DNA from: an uncultured Gammaproteobacteria bacterium | GTDB taxonomy: Bacteria; Pseudomonadota; Gammaproteobacteria; Pseudomonadales; Ketobacteraceae | Length of the DNA: 34,105 nucleotides | Assembly (NCBI GenBank): GCA_913063495.1 | Contig: CAJXXT010000035.1 | Coordinates: 1-34,105, forward strand | Direction: 5' to 3' | Shown here: piece after piece, positions 17,095 through 25,715 of the stretch | Layout of the letters: each line of letters begins with the position of its first letter | How positions within the stretch are numbered: the stretch's first letter is position 1 | The notes under the pieces: generated by a model | The model's input: only the letters and a program-made list of their open reading frames with translations | Databases searched by the model: none | Told to the model about the DNA's origin: nothing | Position numbers and translations under genes: made by a program

Positions 17095-19401
17095 TTATGT
17101 CGTCGCCGGGCTGCGGTCTTGCTTATCAAACATAATAAGTAAGCCTGGTAATAACAAAAAGTCCACAACTAAGGCAAATACAATAGTTATGGACAATAGT
17201 TCGCCCATTGCCCATGAGGGGCGAAGGTGTGAAAAAGCTAGTATTGCGAATCCTAAGGTAAGTACAACGGACGTAACCATCATGGCGACACCTACTGTTC
17301 GGAAAGAATACAAAATAGCTTGATAGACATCTTGCCCTTTTTCATTTCGCGCTAATTGATATTTTGATAAAAAGTGTACGGTATCATCTACGACAAGGCC
17401 TAAGCTCATTGTGCCAACAATACTGACTGCCAAATCAACCCGCCCATCAAGTATTGCCCATACACCGTAGGCTAGCACTGCAGGGAAAATGTTGGGAACG
17501 AGTGAAAGTAAGCCGAGTTTTACGGATTTCAGAACCCATATCATTAATAACGATATCAATACTAGCGCGAGTAACGTGCCTTGTACCAAACTGAGCACAT
17601 TACGTTGCATGATATGCGCAAAAATCATATCTAAACCTGAGCCCTCAGATATAGATAGATTTGGTGTGTTTTGAACGGCCCAATCAATAAGTTGTTTATC
17701 AAATGCCAGCATCTCACTGGATGTCATTTCATGTAAGATGACACGTAAGCGAATGGATTGTTTGTTAATGTCTATTTGTTCTTCAAGACCCATACCAAAA
17801 GGTAACGACATCTCATACAAGAGGTTGCTCTGGGATAATAACTCACGATTATCTGGGATAGCATAATAGGCCTCCTCATTGTTATGTAGTATCCGGTTGA
17901 TCGTTTTTACTTGATTAGAAAAAGAACTTACATAACCGACACCGGGAAGTGTCATTAGCCATTGCGTTAATTTATCCAGATCCTGCATGTACGCAGGATT
18001 ATTGATGCCTTGGTCTTGTTGGCTATCGACACGGTAGTCTACAAAGTGTGCGCCATACATATCATTCTCTTGAATGTTTAACGCTTGCCTGACGGGATAG
18101 GTGTCATCGTAATTGTCGATCCAATTATCGCTTAGATCATTACTAAATAGCGAAACGCAGGCAATAAGGGTACATAGAAGTGTGCTTGTCATTAATAGTT
18201 TGTAGTGTTTTATCACCCACTCACCCAATGCACTCATGCGTGAAAAATAAACGGAGTGATGGTTTGACGTACCTTGTTTTGATGGGGCTGGCATCCAATG
18301 AAGTACTGCGGGCAGAAACGTAACGGTAAAAATAAAGGCAGCGATCGCACCAAATGCGACTACATTGCCGAGGTCTTGATAGGGCGGAGACTCGGAAAAG
18401 TTAAGGCATAATAAACCAATGGCTGTCGTTACACTGGTGACTAACATGGGTTTAAAATTAATGCGTAATGCATCGTCAATAGCGGCATGTTTTTCTTTTC
18501 CCTCTCCTAGCTCATGGTAATAAGACACAAGAAAGTGCATGCAGTCAGCCACCGCTATAATCGTGATCATGCTAGGTACCGCCCCGATGGCGGGGGTCAT
18601 AGTGATTCCGGCCCAGCCAATTGCGCCAAAGACGCTAATGTTGGTTAAGGTGATGACGATTATGGTAAGCAGCGTTCCGGAGGCAACACGAAGTAAGATA
18701 AACATCACAACAAAAATCAGTAAATATGAAGAGGGAATAAGTAGTGCTACATCGGCTTCTATAGCTTCTTCTAATGCATAATTGATCATTGTGGTGCCAA
18801 GGATATGAATATCTATGTTGGCAGGATCATAGGCAGTGTTTTTTAACATGGCTCGGGCGTAGGTAACAACTTCTTTACTTGCCCCTAGATTATCGGCAGG
18901 TAGTGTTAGGGTAACGGTTACAAGGCCGACATTATTGTTGGGGGACGAAAACTGTTTTGCTAACGTATCGGTGATTACATAACGTTTGACGGATTGAAGT
19001 AGCTCTGTGGTAATTTCTACGTCCGTTGAGATAAGCTCATCGGTTTCGAGCTCATCGTTTTCTGATGTAGTTCGCAGAAAATTCGTAAGGGAATCGACTC
19101 GACGAGAGTAGGGTGCCTCCCACGATTTTTCGGTTAGTGTCCGAATCAGGCTCATTGTTTCTATGGTGAAAATATCATTGTTTTTAGGAACAACTAAAAA
19201 GGCCAAAGAGTCTTGTTTATTAAAATCCGTTTCTAATTCATCAAATGCCTGCATCTGGGGGTTTTCAGGGCTGAAATAGGCTTTAAAGTCAGAGGTGAAT
19301 TTCAGGCTCGAAAGCCCACTACCAAAGGCAAATACAACAAGCATTGATAGTCCAGCAACCCATTGATGTCTTTCTTTTATTATATTGATAATAGAATTCA
19401 T
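17095..19401 (-). CDS. MMPL/RND superfamily membrane transporter
   Basis: The 768-residue protein has the duplicated RND/MMPL layout: a membrane segment near the N-terminus, a large periplasmic loop (about 35-210), five helices, then a second repeat of helix, loop (about 420-610) and five helices, about 12 in all. Each half has the conserved helix-4 motif region: VADCMHFLVSYYHEL in the first half and LGLVVDDTVHFLSKYQL in the second, with acidic residues for proton relay. Proteins of this type (MmpL-like, hopanoid and lipid exporters) move hydrophobic molecules across the inner membrane using the proton gradient. The substrate is unknown. It is transcribed alone and divergently from the SDR gene; no membrane-fusion or outer-membrane partner gene is adjacent. 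Confidence 0.9.
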   Translation of the reverse strand: MNSIINIIKERHQWVAGLSMLVVFAFGSGLSSLKFTSDFKAYFSPENPQMQAFDELETDFNKQDSLAFLVVPKNNDIFTIETMSLIRTLTEKSWEAPYSRRVDSLTNFLRTTSENDELETDELISTDVEITTELLQSVKRYVITDTLAKQFSSPNNNVGLVTVTLTLPADNLGASKEVVTYARAMLKNTAYDPANIDIHILGTTMINYALEEAIEADVALLIPSSYLLIFVVMFILLRVASGTLLTIIVITLTNISVFGAIGWAGITMTPAIGAVPSMITIIAVADCMHFLVSYYHELGEGKEKHAAIDDALRINFKPMLVTSVTTAIGLLCLNFSESPPYQDLGNVVAFGAIAAFIFTVTFLPAVLHWMPAPSKQGTSNHHSVYFSRMSALGEWVIKHYKLLMTSTLLCTLIACVSLFSNDLSDNWIDNYDDTYPVRQALNIQENDMYGAHFVDYRVDSQQDQGINNPAYMQDLDKLTQWLMTLPGVGYVSSFSNQVKTINRILHNNEEAYYAIPDNRELLSQSNLLYEMSLPFGMGLEEQIDINKQSIRLRVILHEMTSSEMLAFDKQLIDWAVQNTPNLSISEGSGLDMIFAHIMQRNVLSLVQGTLLALVLISLLMIWVLKSVKLGLLSLVPNIFPAVLAYGVWAILDGRVDLAVSIVGTMSLGLVVDDTVHFLSKYQLARNEKGQDVYQAILYSFRTVGVAMMVTSVVLTLGFAILAFSHLRPSWAMGELLSITIVFALVVDFLLLPGLLIMFDKQDRSPATT

Positions 19402-19653
19402 AATTTATAACGATCATTTTTGTTATAGAGAAAGAGAGGAGTATAAAAACTATAGGCAAACAGTGAGAAACGCTCAACTAAAGCCATGAGAATACACGTA
19501 AAGTGTTTGAGTACCTATTTGTTTATAGAACGTGTATATAGGATGTTTATATGGGCTTTATAGACCTGTAAGCCGCGTGTTTTCTAAGACGGTGGTAATC
19601 TTGACGGCTGATGTGGTACTATCGTACATCATGTTAAATCAGGCCAATTGATA

Positions 19654-20424
19654 ATGAAACTTAACGATAAGACTATTTTAATTACGGGTGCGTCCTCCGG
19701 CATAGGGCGCCAAGTAGCAGAGCAACTTGGCGCACAAGGGAATAATTTAATTATCACGGCAAGGCGTGAGGGTGTGCTTAACGATGTGGCCGACGTTATT
19801 GAGAATAGTGGAGGCCAGTGTTTGGTTATCGCAACGGATGCACTGGATGAGAAAGGGGCAGAGTATGTAGTGAAAGCAGCCGTAGAGCGGTTTGGCGGTA
19901 TTGATGTTGCTCTGTTGAATATTGGTGATGGCCCCTCATTTAATATGGCGACAACTACCGCAGCGGAAGTAAAAAGGAACATGCAGGTAAATTATGACTC
20001 TATGGTGAACTATTTAGTGCCAGTGATTCAACAAATGAAGTATCAGCGCCATGGCATTATTGCTCATACTAACTCGTTGGCAGGTTTCTTAGGTTTGCCC
20101 ATGCAGGGGCCATATTCTGCGGCGAAAGCGGCTGGACGTATACTGCTAGATAGTTGCCGTATTGAATTAGATGCTTTTAATATTAAAGTGGTGTCACTGT
20201 ATCCAGGGTTTGTGGCGACGGAGCGTGTTGCTGAAGACGGTATTCCAGCACCGTTTGAAATCTCTGAAGAGAAGGCTGCACAACATATGATTAAAGGAAT
20301 AGCTTCTGAGAAGTCAGACTATCTGTTCCCTCAAAGCTTAAAGATGTTGATTCGGTTGGCGAGGGTATTACCGAAATCATTACTTGGGAGTATTTTAAAG
20401 CGCTCGATACCTGAGGGATATTAA
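19654..20424 (+). CDS. Short-chain dehydrogenase/reductase (SDR)
   Basis: The classical SDR has about 256 residues from the ATG at 19654; an in-frame TTG at 19648 is less likely. The cofactor motif TGASSGIG is at 11-18, and the catalytic set is Ser141 with Tyr154 and Lys158 in YSAAK. The usual NNAG motif is replaced by NIG after VALL, a moderate deviation. The C-terminus (LKMLIRLARVLPKSLLGSILKRS) is hydrophobic and basic, as in SDRs of the DHRS7/ketosphinganine-reductase-like group that associate with membranes. It probably reduces a keto group on a lipid or sterol-like molecule. It sits between the MMPL transporter and an acyl-CoA dehydrogenase. Confidence 0.9.
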   Translation: MKLNDKTILITGASSGIGRQVAEQLGAQGNNLIITARREGVLNDVADVIENSGGQCLVIATDALDEKGAEYVVKAAVERFGGIDVALLNIGDGPSFNMATTTAAEVKRNMQVNYDSMVNYLVPVIQQMKYQRHGIIAHTNSLAGFLGLPMQGPYSAAKAAGRILLDSCRIELDAFNIKVVSLYPGFVATERVAEDGIPAPFEISEEKAAQHMIKGIASEKSDYLFPQSLKMLIRLARVLPKSLLGSILKRSIPEGY

Positions 20425-20678
20425 ATATAAAATGGGCAATGTCATATGACATTGCTGTGGGTTGATGCCAAGCAGGTTTCAGCTAAGCGGTCGATTTCAT
20501 TATTCGTTGATTCTCATTTTTGGTTAAATGAGAAGAGTGTCTATCGCGTGAGAAATAAAGGGGTTAGATCGCAATCATGGCGTTTTTCGCATGGTAGATT
20601 AGAAATAATGCTCCTTCAAAGCGGTTTTCTATGTTCCTATAATCGAGTTGTTACCTATAACAATAAGAGGAAGAGAGC

Positions 20679-21854
20679 ATGCGATCATTCATTAAGAGCA
20701 TTTGTGCCAATCACGAAAATCTTGATCTTTATCTGGGTGTTATTGATACGGCAGAGGGAATCATAAAACAGTTTCCTGAAGATGCTTGGCGGCAGAAGAT
20801 TAAAGGTGATCGGGTGATGAATGACGAGGTGAATGACGCGATCATTAACACTGGCCTGATGGGGTTAGGCGTAGAAGAAAAATACGGCGGCATGGGAGGT
20901 GGTCTCATGGGCCAGGTGTTGGCCACCGATGTGTTTTCTCAGTCTGGCTTGGCCTCTTTTGCGGCGGTGCTTAATAGTTTCTGTCGAACGCCGTTGTTAA
21001 AATATGGCTCTGATGAACAAAAAACAAAATATGCGATGCCCACTATTACAGGGGACAAAGCTTTTTGTATTTTGGCGACAGAGCCCAATGCCGGAACCAA
21101 CACCTTTAATATCACCACCAAGGCGGTAAAGCAGGGCGATAAGTGGGTTTTGAATGGCCAAAAAACCTTTATTACTGAAGCCGCTGATTCAGACTACGGT
21201 TTTTTGATTGCTAAAACCGAAATAGATGTACCTGGCGCGTTATCGGTTTTTGTGGTGGATATGAAAAGCCCTGGGGTGACGCTTCACCCGATGAATATTG
21301 ATATTGCAGCGGGTGAGAAACAATATAATGTTTTCTTTGATGATGTTGAAATGCCTGCTGATGCTCTTGTAGGTGAGGAGGGTAAGGGTGGTAAGTACAT
21401 GTTCGAAGGGCTTAACGCTGAGCGCCTGATGATTTCCGCCTGGGCAATCGGTTACTCCGATTTGGCGCTCCAAGCCACAACAACCTATGTGAATGATCGA
21501 AAGCTCTTTGGTAATAAAGCGATTGGTTCTTACCAGAGTGTTCAGCACCCACTGGCCAAAGCCAAAGCAGAAACCGACGCTGCCAGGTTAATGATTTATC
21601 ATGGTGTTCAGCTGTTTGATAACGGTGGAGAGGCTGGGCCTGCGTCCAACATGGCAAAATACCTGACATCAACAGCGGTTAATAATATGTGTGACGCGGC
21701 CATTCAATGTCACGGCGGATCGGGTATGGATGAAGACACCGGTATGCTTGCACTTTGGCGCATCAGTCGGGTTGTGAGGATTGCACCCATCAATAATGAG
21801 ATGATACTCAACTATATTGCAGAACATGTGATTGGTTTGCCGAAGTCGTATTAG
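20679..21854 (+). CDS. Acyl-CoA dehydrogenase
   Basis: The 391-residue FAD enzyme oxidises an acyl-CoA at the alpha-beta carbons. Landmarks: YGGMGGG in the N-terminal helical domain, CILATEPNAGTNTF and KTFITEA in the beta domain that contacts FAD and substrate, GLNAERLMISAW, and QCHGGSGMDEDTGMLALWR near the C-terminus. The usual catalytic Glu (E376 of medium-chain enzymes) is replaced here: the equivalent stretch reads RIAPINNEMILN. The Glu in GLNAERL (residue 248) matches the alternative base used by isovaleryl-CoA and long-chain dehydrogenases, so the enzyme is probably active. GAGGAAGAGAG provides the ribosome-binding site. A 255-bp gap separates it from the SDR gene. Confidence 0.92.
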   Translation: MRSFIKSICANHENLDLYLGVIDTAEGIIKQFPEDAWRQKIKGDRVMNDEVNDAIINTGLMGLGVEEKYGGMGGGLMGQVLATDVFSQSGLASFAAVLNSFCRTPLLKYGSDEQKTKYAMPTITGDKAFCILATEPNAGTNTFNITTKAVKQGDKWVLNGQKTFITEAADSDYGFLIAKTEIDVPGALSVFVVDMKSPGVTLHPMNIDIAAGEKQYNVFFDDVEMPADALVGEEGKGGKYMFEGLNAERLMISAWAIGYSDLALQATTTYVNDRKLFGNKAIGSYQSVQHPLAKAKAETDAARLMIYHGVQLFDNGGEAGPASNMAKYLTSTAVNNMCDAAIQCHGGSGMDEDTGMLALWRISRVVRIAPINNEMILNYIAEHVIGLPKSY

Positions 21855-21912
21855 GGATATCAAACACAACAAAAAGGTTGCCAAGGAAAATATTTGCGTA
21901 ACGTTTTCAAGC

Positions 21913-21946
21913 CCACGATTTAAGTGAGGGCCCACTTGAATCGTGG
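21913..21946. repeat. Inverted repeat upstream of the His-rich/HupE cluster
   Basis: CCACGATT-T-AAGTG pairs with CACTT-G-AATCGTGG, a 14-bp stem with one G-T wobble and a short loop. It lies after the acyl-CoA dehydrogenase stop and just before the first gene of the next cluster. No U-tract follows. It may be a terminator hairpin or an operator for a regulator of the metal cluster. Confidence 0.6.
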
Positions 21947-21972
21947 TTCTGCACGGTATAGACTCAGCTGCA

Positions 21973-22413
21973 ATGCGAAAAAACAATTACAATCCGATGC
22001 TACATTATCTGCTAATTCTGTGTCTCAGTCTTACACTGTTTATGACACAGTCAAATCGGTTGCACCTGCATCTTGAGCATGATGAGTATGCAGACGTTTC
22101 TGAGCATGATTCTATACATGATTCTATACATGATTCTATACATGTAGTTACCGTGCATGCCGCATCGCTCATGCATGATGTTGATTTGACCAATCATGTA
22201 GACCACCACCTAGCTGCAATTGACGTTAGCACCGACAACTCAGTAAAGAAAACAACTTTGTTGGCCTCTCCAATATTGGTTTTACTGTTTATCGGTTTTT
22301 TTCTGATCGAGCCACGCTTGATTTGTGTTTATAGAGCAAGGTTTTATAAGGTATTATTTACTCCCTGTTATTATTTACTTCAACCTCCTCTACGTGCTCC
22401 ACCCGCCAAATAG
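21973..22413 (+). CDS. His-rich membrane protein, first gene of a HupE/DUF6488 cluster
   Basis: The protein has about 146 residues from the ATG at 21973, chosen because it puts charged residues just before the first membrane helix (MLHYLLILCLSLTLFM). A periplasmic-looking region follows that is rich in His and Asp: LHLHLEHDEY, three HDSI units from a 12-bp tandem repeat, and NHVDHHLA. A second helix (LLASPILVLLFIGFFLIEP) is near residue 105. Clustered His/Asp in an exported loop fits metal binding, consistent with the HupE and DUF6488 genes that follow. I recognise no named family. It could be a metal sensor, chaperone or trap. Confidence 0.6.
   Translation: MRKNNYNPMLHYLLILCLSLTLFMTQSNRLHLHLEHDEYADVSEHDSIHDSIHDSIHVVTVHAASLMHDVDLTNHVDHHLAAIDVSTDNSVKKTTLLASPILVLLFIGFFLIEPRLICVYRARFYKVLFTPCYYLLQPPLRAPPAK
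22105..22144 (+). repeat. 12-bp tandem repeat inside the His-rich gene
   Basis: CATGATTCTATA is repeated three times head to tail, followed by a further CATG. In frame it encodes HDSI three times and stays a multiple of three, so copy-number change would alter length without shifting the frame. Confidence 0.9.
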
Positions 22414-22528
22414 TACTTTATCCTAAAATTTTCACCCATTAGTCAATAGTGTTTGCGCTATGACTGCGCGTACTTATCGAAGGCAGTGTAGCCGACAAAT
22501 GAATATAACCATTCAGGAGAATGACAAC

Positions 22529-23719
22529 GTGTTATTCAAATCATCCTTATCTGCGCGACTGTGCTATCTGGTTGCCGGATTATTAGTATATAGCGTAGCG
22601 TCACAAGTCGCCTACGCTCATGGCATGTCCGAGGCCGACAAACTGGCTATTATTGACGGCGGTAATTTACGCTATATGTGGCTTGGTGCTACACATATGT
22701 TGTCCGGTTACGACCATCTACTATTTGTGTTCGGTATCATCTTTTTTCTGAGAACTTTTCGCGATATTGCTAAATATGTCACTGCGTTTACGTTGGGTCA
22801 TAGTGTGACCTTGGTCTACGCGACATTTAATGCGATACAGCTTAACTACTTTCTCATCGATGCAGTTATTGGCTTAAGTGTCTGTTATATCGCTTTTTCC
22901 AATATTGACGGTTTCCGCAAGTATCTGAATATCAATCCGCCCAATATGATGTTTATGATTATCGGCCTGGGGCTTATTCACGGTTTTGGTTTGTCCACCC
23001 GATTACAGGAGCTGCCTCTGAGCGAAGACAATCTGTTGCTCAACATAATTTCGTTTAATGTTGGCATTGAATTGGGGCAAATCAGTGCGCTGGCTCTGAT
23101 GTTGCTGCTAGTGACCGCTTGGCGAAAGCGCCAAACGTTCCAGGCCTTTAGTTTGATTGCAAACTACGGGCTAATTGTGGCGGGAAGTCTGCTTTTCCTT
23201 ATGCAGATGCACGGTTATTCTCATGCTAGCAACCCCGAAGAATTTGTTGTGAATAGCCGGCCAATTCAGGTGGTTACCAACAATAACATTGCTACAGAAA
23301 AGGGTGCGGAAAAGAGTGCAGAGCAACTTGTGCAGCGCCAACAAACAGATTTAATTCGTATAACCATTCCTGCCAGAGCAGATAAAGAATACAAGTTTTA
23401 CCTGGCAAAAGGTGCAACACTTGAATACACATGGAAAACTGAAGGCGCAGAGCTATTTTATGATTTTCATGGCGAACCGGCAGGAGATACGAGTGGCTAT
23501 TTCAAGAGTTTCAAAAAAAGCACTGCTAGCAAGGAGAGTGGCACCTTAACGGCAATTTTTGGAGGCACACATGGTTGGTACTGGAAGAATAGCTCACCAT
23601 TGGAGGCTACCATTACACTAGAAACTAAAGGCGAATATCAACGCCTCGATTTAAAAGAAGAATCAAAAGATACTAAATCTATCGAAAATACCATCCAAAC
23701 AACACACGACACACTTTAG
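22529..23719 (+). CDS. HupE/UreJ family membrane protein fused to a periplasmic 'transmembrane-anchor'-like domain
   Basis: A GTG at 22529, 8 bases after AGGAGA, is the best start: it yields 396 residues with a signal peptide cleaved at AYA-HG. The upstream ATG at 22499 lacks a ribosome-binding site. Residues about 45-230 are the HupE/UreJ membrane domain, with conserved His in LGATHMLSGYDHLLFVFG (His56, His63), GHS (His91) and HGFG (His151), and FNVGIELGQ. This family is linked to uptake of nickel or cobalt for hydrogenase and urease, or of other metals. After a linker (about 235-275), residues 276-375 resemble the C-terminal beta domain of 'transmembrane anchor' proteins found beside HupE genes in metal islands (LAKGATLEYTWKTEGAELFYDFHG, GGTHGWYWKNSS). 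The fusion is unusual. The DUF6488 gene follows 9 bases later. Confidence 0.8.
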   Translation: MLFKSSLSARLCYLVAGLLVYSVASQVAYAHGMSEADKLAIIDGGNLRYMWLGATHMLSGYDHLLFVFGIIFFLRTFRDIAKYVTAFTLGHSVTLVYATFNAIQLNYFLIDAVIGLSVCYIAFSNIDGFRKYLNINPPNMMFMIIGLGLIHGFGLSTRLQELPLSEDNLLLNIISFNVGIELGQISALALMLLLVTAWRKRQTFQAFSLIANYGLIVAGSLLFLMQMHGYSHASNPEEFVVNSRPIQVVTNNNIATEKGAEKSAEQLVQRQQTDLIRITIPARADKEYKFYLAKGATLEYTWKTEGAELFYDFHGEPAGDTSGYFKSFKKSTASKESGTLTAIFGGTHGWYWKNSSPLEATITLETKGEYQRLDLKEESKDTKSIENTIQTTHDTL

Positions 23720-23728
23720 GAAATTCAT

Positions 23729-24094
23729 ATGATGCACTTAAAAGCACTACTACTAGGTTTTACTCTTAGCTTACTTTCAAGTATCTCAATGGCAGGAAGC
23801 GGTCATGATCACGGGCATGGTCATGATCATGGGCATAGCTCTGCACCAGTGACCCAGGAAGCTGCAAAAGAAAATGCGGCACAAATTGTTTCGGAACTTG
23901 TGACAAGGGAGAAATTAGAGAGCAGTTGGTTACTTATTACCGCGGCATCTATTGAGAAAATAACAGCTAAAGGTACCCCTGAATGGTTGGTAGTATTCGT
24001 AAATTCAAACGTTGCTGATGCTGACAAACAAAAACTGTATGTTTTTCTAACACTAGGCGGAGAATATATAGCTGCCAATTTCACCGGGAAATAA
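23729..24094 (+). CDS. DUF6488 family periplasmic His-rich protein
   Basis: The 121-residue protein has a signal peptide (LLLGFTLSLLSSISMA) and a mature N-terminus made of GHDHGHGHDHGH, an obvious metal-binding stretch. The remainder (QEAAKENAAQIVSELVTREKLESSW, then PEWLVVFVNSNVADADKQKLYVFLTLGGEYIAANFTG) matches the compact DUF6488 domain: an acidic helix followed by a strand pair ending in YIAANxTG. It begins 9 bases after the HupE fusion gene stop, with an AGGAAATT ribosome-binding site, so the two are co-transcribed. Its likely role is to bind a metal in the periplasm and pass it to, or take it from, the HupE protein (inference). Confidence 0.85.
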   Translation: MMHLKALLLGFTLSLLSSISMAGSGHDHGHGHDHGHSSAPVTQEAAKENAAQIVSELVTREKLESSWLLITAASIEKITAKGTPEWLVVFVNSNVADADKQKLYVFLTLGGEYIAANFTGK

Positions 24095-24167
24095 CCGGAT
24101 AACTCGCATGATCTTAGCGTTAATTCTGAGTGTCCGTTTTTACGTGTTTTAACCTTCTATTTGAAAC

Positions 24168-24203
24168 CCAATTGACAGCTATATAAATACAGCTGTCAAT
24201 TGG
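24168..24203. terminator. Perfect inverted repeat between convergent genes
   Basis: CCAATTGACAGCT and AGCTGTCAATTGG form a perfect 13-bp stem with a 10-base loop (ATATAAATAC). It lies in the 157-bp gap where the DUF6488 gene (plus) and the lipoprotein gene (minus) end. A U-tract is missing, so it may be a weak bidirectional terminator or an mRNA 3'-end stabiliser. Confidence 0.6.
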
Positions 24204-24251
24204 ACTCCACTTTATAAGCCTGAGCTTTGGAAGCAGCCTTGTGGGGTTACA

Positions 24252-25478
24252 TTACTGGTTCTTAAATTTTGCTAAGTAACCGGTAAATGACCCATCAACT
24301 AATACGCTGGTTCCTACATAAATGCTTGATCCAGATATAATTGCTTCACCTGTCGTGTCACTAGTGCTGCCAGTAACCTTAAGGATTCCTTTTGATGAAC
24401 CGTTAGAATCAAACTTCTCGCCCGTGCTTTTTCCGAAGATGTAAATATTGTTTGATGCATCTACAGCCAAACTTTTCACAATGCCACCACTTGCTGATTT
24501 GCTCCAGACAGTGTTTCCGTTCTGATCAAGCTTAACCAGCTTTCTGCCTTGTGTATTTGATGCGATAACAATAATATTTTCACTGTTATCTAATTCAATA
24601 TTTGGAATGCTATCCATTGATCCCGCACTTGCGCTTGGCTCCGTAACATAACGTTCCCATGCTAGCGTGCCATTGGCACTGATTTTGGCAACGCGATATT
24701 TATCGTCTGCATAGATGTGATGAGCAACATAAATATCACCGTAGCTATTAATGGCGATGTCTGATGCATGAGCTACTTCGCTTGGATTGGTTATTTTCCA
24801 TGCCTGGTTGCCCGCACTATCGTGTTTTGCAACAAAGGCATGACCACTGGTATATATGTTACCGACACTATCAACTTCAACATCCCAAACGGCTTCGCCA
24901 GCTTGATCGATTTCTAGTTGTAAATTTCCGTCAGTATCAAAGACACGAGTCGCGTCACCTGCAACATAAACAAGATTGTTGGCGAACTCTACATCCCAGG
25001 TTTTATCCTGATCGCTGAACGTTTTAACCCAAACCTGCTCGCCGTATCGGTTTACTTTCAGTAAAAATTCAGTGTAAGTGCTAGGAGCACCCTCTCGCTG
25101 GTAAAGATTGCCGACGACATAAGTGTTGCCATCACCATCAACCGTCGCATCGGTAACGTTTTCGTCGGTGTCGTAGCTACCGTCGTTAATATCAAATTGG
25201 CTTTTCCATTGAAGGTTACCAGCGGTATCATGTTTTACAACAAAAGCATCTTGAGAACGGTCACTGCCAATGCGAATAGTTTCACCAGTAGTAATCAAAT
25301 CACCAAATGCATCTTGGTCAATGGTGTTGATCCATTCGATTCGTTCTTCCGCATCATTTCCAGAAAAATGGGTTTCCCACTCAGGGCTTGCGCTATTGTC
25401 GCCACCGCAACCGGTCATTGCGAATGACGACAGTGATACAATGGCGATTGATAACAAATTTCTATTGAAAATTCCCAT
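24252..25478 (-). CDS. SBBP-type beta-propeller lipoprotein
   Basis: The protein has 408 residues from the ATG at 25478, which lies 8 bases after a GGAG; an upstream in-frame ATG at 25496 overlaps that ribosome-binding site. A signal sequence ends in a MTGCGG lipobox, predicting an outer-membrane lipoprotein. The body repeats a blade pattern about every 50 residues: a 'VDxxGNxYVxG' core (for example VDGDGNTYVVGN, VDSVGNIYTSG, VDASNNIYIFG), then 'xxxKxDxxGNxxWxK'. This is typical of SBBP (seven-bladed beta-propeller) repeats. No catalytic residue is visible; binding of a protein or polysaccharide is possible. It is preceded by 237 bp of non-coding DNA after ftsH and is transcribed in the same direction. 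Confidence 0.85.
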   Translation of the reverse strand: MGIFNRNLLSIAIVSLSSFAMTGCGGDNSASPEWETHFSGNDAEERIEWINTIDQDAFGDLITTGETIRIGSDRSQDAFVVKHDTAGNLQWKSQFDINDGSYDTDENVTDATVDGDGNTYVVGNLYQREGAPSTYTEFLLKVNRYGEQVWVKTFSDQDKTWDVEFANNLVYVAGDATRVFDTDGNLQLEIDQAGEAVWDVEVDSVGNIYTSGHAFVAKHDSAGNQAWKITNPSEVAHASDIAINSYGDIYVAHHIYADDKYRVAKISANGTLAWERYVTEPSASAGSMDSIPNIELDNSENIIVIASNTQGRKLVKLDQNGNTVWSKSASGGIVKSLAVDASNNIYIFGKSTGEKFDSNGSSKGILKVTGSTSDTTGEAIISGSSIYVGTSVLVDGSFTGYLAKFKNQ

Positions 25479-25715
25479 AATAACAACTCCTTCCATATGT
25501 AATGCGAGATAAACCGTATGTGCTTGAACTGGAGGGTATTTTAGAGGCGAGATCTTTTACAAACAATGTAACTTAGGCAAAGTACTGTTAGGTCAGGTAA
25601 CAAAAAAGGCTGTTTGTTAGTAGATGTAACTGACTGGGGCGTCTTTGTTGTTGGCTATCGTTGATATGCGAAATAAGTGATCTTGCGCCTTGATGTTGAT
25701 CAACTCTGGAAAACG

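Noticed and set aside
20446-20766. Plus-strand open frame before the acyl-CoA dehydrogenase
   Set aside because: It overlaps the well-supported start of that gene, has no ribosome-binding site and no protein-like motif; the region is better read as intergenic.
22105-22144. Tandem repeat considered as a CRISPR fragment
   Set aside because: The 12-bp units are contiguous without spacers and encode an in-frame peptide repeat.
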